From contig CAMPET010000147.1 in the NCBI GenBank assembly GCA_946803715.1, positions 152,815 through 176,783 of the forward strand: DNA of 23,969 nt. The letters run 5' to 3'. The stretch's first letter is position 1, and the number at the start of each line of letters is the position of its first letter. The notes beneath the pieces were generated by a model. It did no database searches and was not told the origin of the DNA. It saw only the letters and a list, made by a program, of their open reading frames with translations. Made by a program: the position numbers and the translations under genes. Below, in pieces: positions 10,537 to 20,600 of the stretch. This DNA comes from Beroe ovata. Taxonomy: Eukaryota; Ctenophora; Nuda; Beroida; Beroidae.

Positions 10537-13500
10537 TTACTTCCCTTTTACAGGTCCTCCACTTGTATCATGATCATCTTGCTTTCTACTTTTATTAGCA
10601 CCTGTTTGTTGGAGTCTTTCTGTATTCAAAACCGGGTTGGGATTCAACTGATTCATTTCAATACTGACTTTATCTTTTGTAGGTGAAAGAATCTTCATTG
10701 TTGCTTTGCCCAAAATATCATCATAAAGGAATGGATTTATCACAGAATTTGTTGGCAGGATGATGATTGAAAAAATTGAGTACCATTTTGTTGCATCAAA
10801 TACTTCTAAGGAGTGCATGGCTGCTGTAATGATGAAGGGTATCCAACAGAAGCAGTCTGTTAGAATTATAGCAGATATTTTTCTCTGAGTTGCTATGTCC
10901 CTTTTCCTGAATCTGTCACCTAGCATTGCCGTAGACTGCTGAGAAACCTTTGATATTGTAATGTAGGAATATGCTATTACTAAAAAGCAAAAAAAGTTTA
11001 TTGATAAAACACTCCATACGAAGTTTCGTTGGGGGTCTGATGAAGTGACAAAATATTTAAACATGCAAGTTGGATCATTGCCATAGAATCCAAGTTTTTT
11101 CTTCTGTATCACTCCATAGTCCTTTGAAAACATGTCTTCAACCATTTTCATAATAAGTCTCCATTTTAGAGTCTTTTTCTGCAATCTACCATAATATCGT
11201 GATATAATTCCAATGTGTTTGTCTTTGTCTAGAAATCCCATGAAAACCTTGAACCTAGGATCATAATGTAGACCATTTATGAAAAAATCCTCAAAACTTG
11301 AAATTTGGGGAATGACGGCCAAACCGGTTGACATCAACAAAATGATTAAAACCTGTAGGCCAAGGGAGAGCATGTTCTTTCTATTAAATCCTGGAGATGG
11401 ATTCACCAAAGTCTTGGAGACAGCACTTCCCCTGACAACGCTGAGCATTGTCATGGAGATGAGAGACATTTGTGATCCAACTGTGTTGACTATTCCCATC
11501 AATGTGCACCTTTGATCAGTCAACCAGTTTGTTTGTTCATGGCAAAACTTATCCCCATAAATCATATCCATTGATGCAATCGACAAGAGGTAAATGCCAA
11601 TCATGAGATCGCCAATATTGATCAGTAGCATCAGCACTCTGTTTGTCAGTGCGTCAATATTTTTGGATTTCATGATTTTGCAGACATTCCTCACTAAGGC
11701 AAATACATTGAAAAGTATGGCAATTGAACCAAAAACCCAGGCTATTGTCTTTATGATGACATCATCAATAAGTTTTCTAGAGCACTCGTCATTACATTCA
11801 TCTGATAGATCTAAACAATGGAATGATCCATCACACTTCTGTGTTTTCGGGATGTATAGACTATCGCCTTCACAACTGAAACTGTTGGTACATTCAGATT
11901 CGTCTGACCCATCTCGACAATTTTCTACCAGATCACAGACTTTCGAGTACGGCACGCACTTCAAATTGTCTTTGCAGACAAAAATCCTATTGGTGAACAA
12001 TCCACGGGACTTGACAAGCATTGCTAAATAAGGCTTTTCATTTTTCTTCTTTGCATATGTCTTAACTCTTTGGCGAAATTGTGCTGGGCAGGAATTTTCT
12101 GTCGGTATTTCACTTAGCGGACAGTATGAATTATGACACGCATGGTTACAGCTCCTTAAAACATAATTCTCTCCAAAGACGTGGTCACAAAAGATTTGGA
12201 CAATTGGCAAGACAAATGATTCCTGATCCAGTCCGAAGATTTTATGATCAGGAAACTTGAACGATCGTCCTACACAACTATCGTGTGTCAGATCTTCGAT
12301 GCTTGACAATCCTTTGACACAAAAGGACATATGATAAACGGCATCTATGTGATTTGTTCTCAAATGCTGCATTGTATGACCGATATCAGTATAAATGTTT
12401 GGAAAGTTCCTTGAAACCGAACAGAGATTGTTCTCGAAACCACAACTCTCCACTCCATCACACAGAAGATCCATTTCCACATAGCCTGACTCCCCACCCC
12501 TGCAAAGAAACACATCCTTACATTTTGTATTTCTAGAAGTGTACCTCAGTGTTGGTCCATATCCACAGGTTGGCCATAACAAACTGTCCTCATCTTTACC
12601 ATCCGAACAGTCAGCAACGCCATCATTTAACCATGAAAATGGTATTGGTAACCTTTTCTTGGGCCTGCCACGTCTTTCACATTTTCGATCAGTTTGTTTG
12701 AAACACGCCTCATGTTCTTCATCTGCGTTATCTCTGCAATCTGCAATTCCATCACAAATTTTGTGCTTGTGAAGGAAACAACTCGCTGACACCAGCTCAC
12801 ATCTGTTTTCAAGATTATCGTCACATATGATTTGACGGCAATCTTGACAAATTATAGGTTTTGGTCTGCAAAGCATAATCTTGGAGACGGTCGTCGGATA
12901 GCCGTTTACCAGACAATGTAGTCCAACTCTCTGGCTGTCAGTGCAGTTAGTTTGGTCCATGCCATTGTCACACATCACATCACGTGGAAAACATCTCATT
13001 TTGTCGAGTAACTCGAGCGGTTTTCCACTTCTTAAACAAAATGGAATTATGCTGGTACGGAATTTGCACTTTTTCTCATCTTTCCTGTTTAGACAGTGGT
13101 TGAGGCCGTCACACATTTGAATAGGTTGAACGAAAGTTGGGTACCCATATGATGTATCGGTGATAGTTTCATTCCCCTTGCAGTGGAATCCATACGATAC
13201 CCCATTGCATTTTGCCTCATCTTCGCAATCGATCAAGTTGCATTCATCATTACACAACAGGTTTCTGTCCACTACGACGCCACTGGGCAACATCTTAGGT
13301 CTGTCAGTCTCAGTACAGTGCTGTTCGTCTATTAGCGTGTTAAAACAGCTCGTCTGTCCATTACAAATTATATTATGGGAACTAGCATGGTATGTACCAG
13401 ATTCGCCTACTAAATCGAACACGTGGTTCTCTACTATCGAGTTCCCATGATCTACTTGGCACAAAAAACTTCGGCATAGTGCCAAATTCTGGTTTTTATC

Positions 13501-13875
13501 GACATTATTACCGAGATTGACTAGGCCACAGAGCTGGTAGAAGTAGTGGTCTGCGGGGCATCTTTTCTTTAGCTTGATATCGCTACTGTAGTACACATCT
13601 GCGTTGAAACACTTGAAGTACTGTTCGCGGTTTTCTTCGTGTGTGCAGACAAATTTCATGAATCCGTTATACTCTGTTAGCTTGCACCTGAACTTTAACT
13701 CTGAAACAGAAAATGACTTTTGTTTATCAATTTCAAAGTGGGGTAAATTGTATCTATTTCAAATTGGAATAGAGATTGGGACAAGATCGGGAAACGAGTT
13801 ACCGTCAATGTGGTCCTTCTTCGCTGTTATTGATACCAAGGTCCAACAAAGTATCACGAATACAGCTCCCATCAT
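10537..13875 (-). CDS. LDL-receptor class A repeat GPCR (relaxin-receptor/GRL101-like)
   Basis: Two exons: 13803-13875 (signal peptide MMGAVFVILCWTLVSITA) and 10537-13700, joined in phase at a GAG codon, giving about 1078 residues. The ectodomain (about 25-665) is Cys-rich with many LDLa-type modules. The clearest are CDGIADCRDNADEEHEAC (about 340-357) and CDLVENCRDGSDESEC (about 613-628), plus a last one ending SDEC near 659. Seven membrane helices follow: about 672-696, 712-734, 758-781, 801-823, 918-941, 965-988 and 997-1017. TM2 has NIGDLMIGIYLLSIA, TM6 has CWIPF, and TM7 has NSVINPFLY, placing it in the rhodopsin family near relaxin/glycoprotein-hormone receptors. Such receptors sit in the plasma membrane and signal through G proteins; the ligand here is unknown. 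Two oddities: the DRY position reads V-R-G, with no acidic residue, and extracellular loop 2 is about 94 residues long. No leucine-rich repeats were noticed. The 7TM region has no introns. Confidence 0.9.
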
Positions 13876-13917
13876 AAAAAGCTCATCATGACCATCTTAT
13901 CAAACCAATGCTCCCAG

Positions 13918-13925
13918 CTTTTATA
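13918..13925 (-). promoter_or_regulatory. TATA box of the LDLa GPCR gene
   Basis: The minus strand reads TATAAAAG, a canonical TATA box, beginning about 50 bp upstream of the signal-peptide ATG at 13875. Transcription would be expected to start about 25-30 bp downstream, near 13890, leaving a very short 5' leader. Confidence 0.5.
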
Positions 13926-14416
13926 AGGCAATTTCATTGTGTGTTGGCCTTTGACGTATTTCTATTCAAAGTTCTATTCAAACGTTATCGAGTAGTAACA
14001 GCTTATTGTCGAAAAGCAACTAACAAAAGAGGTGTTTTTAACTACGTACATCACAGATTTCTGTTGTTTGTTGCAAGTCTTCATTAAAAAATGAAAATGC
14101 TTTTATTTGTCTTCTTTTCGAGGAAAGTCAAAGAAGGCTGACAGTGACATCAAACAATCACTATCTGGCTTCAGGAATGAATAAGATTAAGACATTTGAC
14201 AGCGCTAAAACCAGCACAATTCGAAGTACAAATCTCACCAAGAAAAAGAAGACAGTGTCCGTGGAGGCCAGGCACTGTTCACCAACTTCGGGAGTTTGGG
14301 AAAATAATGCTGTTAGCCTCAAGAATAAGTAAACATGTGAAACACCATGAAATTGGAAAGTCTGTTATCCAGAATGTTTAGCATAGAAAAGCAGTTGCTA
14401 TTCCCTTGATTCTTAT
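13926..14416. other. Upstream region of the GPCR gene, no gene seen
   Basis: AT-rich spacer between the GPCR promoter and the decayed GPCR-tail copy. Two overlapping plus-strand open frames at 14144-14381 carry no recognisable motif. Confidence 0.5.
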
Positions 14417-14640
14417 TTATTCTTGTGCAGGTCCCTCACGCCGTGTATCCTGATAATCTTGCAAACCACCTCTAATAGCACCCATTAGTCCGGTTTGCTG
14501 GAGTCTTTCTGTATTCAAAACTTGGTTACAATTTAATTGATTCATTTCAATATGGCTTTTATCTTTTGAGGGTGAAAGAATCTTCTTTGTTGCTTTGCTC
14601 AAAATATCATCGTAAAGAAATGGGCTCATCATATTGAATT
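14417..14640 (-). pseudogene. Orphan duplicate of the GPCR C-terminal tail
   Basis: The minus-strand frame reads PFLYDDILSKATKKILSP, then IEMNQLNCNQVLNTERLQQ. It closely matches the end of the GPCR at 10537-13875 (PFLYDDILGKATMKILSP, then IEMNQLNPNPVLNTERLQQ). DNA similarity starts at the caggtcc/caggtccc just outside each stop region and breaks off after the TM7 NPFLY codons (about 14640 here, about 10740 there). Upstream of the break there is no receptor sequence. The final residues differ (it ends EGPAQE). It is the 3' remnant of a second receptor copy and cannot encode a receptor. It ends about 45 bp before the EMC1 start codon on the other strand. Confidence 0.8.
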
Positions 14641-14686
14641 GAAAACAGTTATTACGTTTTCTCATCACGAATCTTATCTGTAGGGA

Positions 14687-17600
14687 ATGAGGGCATCCCT
14701 AATTCTAGTGATATTGGTTTCCCTCATTGCCTTATCTACATCTATTTATGAGGACCAAGTCGGTCTATATGATTGGTAAGTATTTTGATCGTTTCTAACT
14801 TCAAGTGCTACATTGTGAGTGTAGTGGCTCAGTTTTCTAGGATACAATGATACCTATCTCATTTCAGTAAGTCATTTCCCAATATCACAGGCATCACACG
14901 TACGTGGGCAAGCCCCTAACTCAAGTGGTGGACAAGCGAGCTATATTAGTAACGACAGAGCAACGCATACTTGCTGCACTATGCCCTAAAACAGGGTCTA
15001 TCCAGTGGAAGTACAAGTTCACTCCGCAAGATGATATCATCGGGCAGCCTGCGCTCAATGGTGACAGTGTGGTGACACTCCATGAAACAGGACATTTCCG
15101 ACATTGGGACATCGAGACAGGTATCGAGGGACGCTGGTTTGCTTGGTAGTATTATGGAATGAACATTGATGTATGGGCGTGAATTAATACTGTGCCTAAT
15201 CATTTAAGTAAGTAAGTAGTCATGATTCAATGGCAGATTGTTGTTAATAATATCTACTAATAATGGTTGCTGATTGTTGTTATTGCAATTGCTCCCCGCC
15301 TAGGTCTGCTGTTACAAGACACGAAAGTGAATGAGGGGTCGGAGCTGCTCACTTTCGTTCCTGTGGCAGGTGACAACATTGTCAAGTTTACTCGGAATAG
15401 AGTCTACAGTGGTGACACCTCCGTACCTGTCAACATACCGTGAGTTGGCTGTCACAATATAGTGGTGTCAATGCAAGATATGGTTTTAGTGGTGTCAATG
15501 CAAGATATGTTATTAGTGCAGTTGTGTCACCTTGTAATCAGTAGCCTATCATTTTAATAGTCTTATGCTGCCTACATGACGTGGTACCAAGAGTTTGATG
15601 ATCAGCTATAATTCATTTCAGGTCCGATATGGAGGTTGTCGGGCAATTGAAGTTTGGATCTATAATTGAACTATTATTGATCGGGAATTCGAAGTCTGGT
15701 TTAATGGTCACTTACGATGCTAAGGAGGGGTCGGTATCAACGTCAGAACTCGACTTCAGATGGGCAGACAACAATGCAAAGTGAGTACTGCATAAAATAA
15801 AGGGGCCATCTTTGTCGAGGCAAATGAGGGTCAGCTCAAGTGTGCTTGGTACTACTGCTCGATTAATATGATGGAATTCTTCCTCGGCGAAGTTCGCAAA
15901 CCGTGATAAGCAATCCTAAACAGGCGGTCACTACCAAAGTCTGTGACACTGTCACAGTGGAAATTTGTGTCTGTGGAACGCGCGACGATAAATTTCGATG
16001 AGTCAGAAGTATGCTTGCGCGCGCGACGCAATTTTCAATTGCCCAAATTTTCAGGTTTGAGGTATCTGACAGTCTTGTCGCTGCACTGGTAGGGGACACG
16101 ATATATTCAAAGACTGTTGGCGATGCTACATTCTACTCTGTTCCCTTATCTGATATGGGTAAGTGAATAACCGTAAGTCTGTACAGTGTACAGTGAATTG
16201 CAGCTGTGTTTCTCACTTTTCAACAAACAAGAGAACTCAATTATATTTCGAATTCATGGTTGTTCTCCGTAGGTATCAACTGGTCAGCCACTGAAATTAA
16301 ATCTGCTGGCAAATCAGCGTTTGTTGTGACCGGAAAGGAAAAATCAGTTGTTCTCGTAGTAAAGGACGGTGTCTTGAAACCGGTGAAAGCTATGAACAAG
16401 GTACAACTATCACAATGTTTGTAAAAAATCGCAAAACAAATTATTAAAAACGAAAATCACAAAATCACGTCAATATATTTCTTATCATTCTCTAATATGC
16501 AGCAACATCATCTGACCATGTAACATATCGGAGTATCTGCTTTCACTTTTTTGTGCGAAGAACGTTATTCAATCTACTGTTGACCCATTCCATCACGCTT
16601 CACCGTAATTCACGTCAACAAAGTTTTCTTTCTTATCTCCATCACTCAAGCAATCACCAATTTTGTCACGACCACCTCCTCAAATATTGTCATAGAGATT
16701 ATCCTCGACCCCACCCGTATTCTCCTCCACAGCACCCCCACAAAACACAGAATACCCCACATTATCGTCCCTCACCTCCTGATACTCGCCAGCATTACTG
16801 TCCCCGCGATCACTCTGGACATACATATCGTCCATATTAATGTCCGGAGCCACATAATCCTCGTCCAGTTCGTTTGGACGAGGGAAGTTTAACTCTTGGT
16901 ATATCCTATCTTCATTCTCTTCCCGGATCGGAGAAAAGACAGGGTCTGACGTGTCGGAATCCCGGATTACGCTGTATGGAACGCGCGGCGCTAAGGTGGT
17001 CGGTGGTTTTGATTGTCTGTACGAGTATCTGAACCTGAGGGGTATGCCGGTATGGGAGATGTGATGGGTATTGCTCATTGCGGGTAGTATAATCAATAAT
17101 CATATGTAGAATAGATTAATAGGAGTAAGTTGCTGAAACTCACTTGATTAGTATGAGTATAGCTAGCACACAGAAAACAAAGAGTACAACTCCAAGTATT
17201 ATGGCAGTCACGTCTTTTGGGGCTCCAGTTTGTTTCATCGGTGTGATTTCTTCTGTACAAATGTTCCCTGAGGAATGTGTTATCACTTGTCAATTTGCTA
17301 ACACGGTATTGAAAAATGTGACTTTATCCATCCAACCTAGGAACTATTCGGTCAAAAAAGGATGACTGATTCTCAATCCTTACCTTGTCTGGTATATCCT
17401 GCAGGACACTGACAGTCCTCCTCTGTCATTCCGTCACTGCACGGTTGACACGTGTAGTTACTTCTCCACACGTGCCAATCCGGACACGCTGAGCAGTGAC
17501 TTGATCCTGGGCACGTGTTTTAGACGTGGTTACGTGTGTTAGGAGATTGTGTTAGGGCAGTCAAGACTATCATCTACTTTTAGATTCTGTGTGGTTAAGG

Positions 17601-20600
17601 CTGTAGAGTGACTTGGTCAGTGAATTACCCGTCAGAGACACCGTGTTGTCTGGACACGGTGTACAAGTAAAGGAGTTTCTGCTACTGTAGTGGTTAGGTG
17701 GACAGAATTCACAGTTATTGGTATTCCAGAACATCCCGGGGGCACATCCACAGGCCGCATTGCCAGGCATTGGTTCAGAGCCTACTGGACAGCTAGGGGT
17801 AGATTGAATGATTGAGGGACGATGAATCATGAAATGATCAAATATTGCCTCCACATGACCGGTCAAGACTCAAGAGCCTATCGTGCGACTCTCACGCCAT
17901 GCTCCGTGACATAAGAACATGCAATGGTCTCACCTGTTACAGGAATCGCTGCCCGGTTGACTTATGCTCCCCGGCGAGCACATCACGCACTCAGCACCGC
18001 TCCATTTGAACCCTGCTGGACATGAACACGACGTGGAGCCAGTGGTGGACGCGGTCGAAAAGCTGGGACAGGGTAGGCAGGGTGAATCAGTCGCGTGAGC
18101 TTTGTAACTGTTCTCCGGACACGCTTCACAACTGGGAACGATCTTGTTATTCCACGCAATATACCACTGTATAGCAGTGTTTATACTGTATACTGTATAG
18201 TGTATAGTGTATAGAAGTGTATATAGAAGTGTGTATAGTATAATGGTGTATAGAAGTGTGTATAGTATGGTTCGATTAACTTGTACAAAATTGGACGGGG
18301 AACACATTGAACGAGGCGTTGGACGTGAAACTTGTTTATATATTTAGCAGAAACTTGTACGATTATTGTTGCAAAAACTAACGTCGAGTTTTTCCACTGT
18401 TTACCAGGTCCACAAGTACACCTCATCGGATCAAAATCTGACTGGTGTGCCCCTTCTGGGCACTCGGCACACCCTCCATAATCAGATTTGATAAACGTGT
18501 TGTCTTCACACGCACACTCTAGAAACACCTATAGGAGACGGTAAAGTGATGTTGCTCAGTGATGTTGCTCAATGGGTTATTATTGCTATGACGTTGCTAG
18601 AGCCGATTTTCAGAGCGTTGCTTCAACTCCTACCTGCTCAGTCCAAGGTGCACAATCGTTGAACATTACGTAGCTGCACGCGTTGAATGATCTATCTGAA
18701 TGGAAACAAATTGCTGTCAGCATAGAGAGAAATGTTACTCTTGAGGAACTTCGCTTCGAAGCACGTACCGTAACCGATATGTGTACACATGGAATGATAA
18801 GTGGACGGATAGATANTCTGAATCTCCCTAAATTCAATATGTATTATAGATATGAGTGCATGGCTTATTCATAACCCTTAATTACATGGTTATATATTAG
18901 GGGTTATTTTGATTATAAATTAGGGGTTATTATAGCATTATTAGGGGTTATCATAGCATTATTAGGGGCTATTATTATTTAGGATACAATAATATTCAGT
19001 GATTGAATCACTGTTACTTCACGTCTACTTACCAAGAAATGGATGGTGTATTCCACCACCTTAAAGCTGTGTTAAACCCCATCTCTCGACATATCACCGA
19101 TGCAGCTATGCTATCAAACTGATCGTCACACACTACCCCAACCTGCCCGAGTTAGATAGTGCACACACACAGACACACACAGACCCACATACAGAGACAC
19201 GCACACACAGAGGCATAGAGACACACACACAGACACATGCACAGCCTTGTCAACGGCATTTTATGTATGGGATGAATTGTACAAAATATGTATCGACCAT
19301 CGTATGGTATATTCAATTTTAACACTGCATAAACCTATATTCTCCAACACAGAGCTCCTCTAATATCATGTTATGTTTAGGGAAATCGAAGACAAAAACC
19401 TAGATTTTCCGTATATCTGATCCTTACTCCTTCACAAATGGCACTCCCGACATTGTTGAACAAATGCTATGGTGGATGAATTGGTACGCTAATTATATGG
19501 CTCACTTTGTCAGTTTTCCCAACGTGATCCGCTATGAGAAGACCGCTCATGGTGGCACTCCCGTCTTCAGCCAGCAAGCGGAACGAGCCACCTGTCACCA
19601 CATGTGTTAACAACAGTGACAGCAGCGACACTGTCACCAATTTCATAGTCATACCTTGGTAAAGAGGACGTGTTATGTCAGCACAACGTTCACAACAAAA
19701 TATCTGAATCATAAGAACGTAACATTTGTGAAATGAATGAATTATCAATTCCAGGGGGGTTTCCCCCAAGTCACGTGTCGGTAAAACTGACGCATTTCAT
19801 TTCTCAACTAAAATTCATGAACGAAAAGGAATTTTGAATCATGGGTTTTTGTCACGGGTTTATGAAAGCATGGCGTTCATTTTATTACCTTAATTCGAGA
19901 TTCAATAAGTACTCAAATGAAGTTTTAACATTCTGAACTTTGGTGCTCAATAACATCCGTCATCCACACACTTTGACGAGAATAAATTATGGGTTGTTGA
20001 ATGTATGCTGTAAAAATGAAAACTGATCACGAGTTATTGGAGCCCTAGGATCCACGACATGATGCACAGAGAAATTGAATTAGATCAGAATAAGTCAGTG
20101 TTCATATATTTGATATGTGCACTTCAACAATTAACATCAATACAATACACATCTGGTACAAGAACACTGGACTGTTGTCTGAGCGTTCCTCAGTTCAAAT
20201 TGACTCTCGACAGAATGTGAGAATCGAAGTTAAGAGTTCACACTGATTTGAACTCTGCAAGAAATTTAAAACACGCTGCAGATTACAACTAGGAACAAAA
20301 TATTTGGAAACTCTTTCTCGTTCTAGAATTTTCGTTTGACAACAATTTTTTATACTCCAATACAAGCATTGTTTTTCTATTCAGCATAGAACGAATGGAA
20401 AAAGCGCACAGGGATTATTTTCACGGAGGGCAGGAAATTGGGAGAGAATCCATCAAATAACAGAGCTGCTGTAGTAGCGTGAAATCACGGTATGATTTCA
20501 TATTTGTAACACGTCCTATGAAAATTCTACCTTCACGCAGTTATACCTACACAGGTACATTCTCCCTTGCCAAAGAAGCAAACGCCATCAACCCATACAA

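Noticed and set aside
11594-12031. 145-codon plus-strand frame and others across 10.5-13.7 kb
   Set aside because: Antisense shadows of the long GPCR exon.
18181-18307. Minus-strand extension of the Cys-rich exon through a TATAGTGTA repeat
   Set aside because: The repeat is intronic: splicing from AAC TCG AC/gttagt to ccag/TTGTGAAG rebuilds a continuous Cys-rich repeat in phase.
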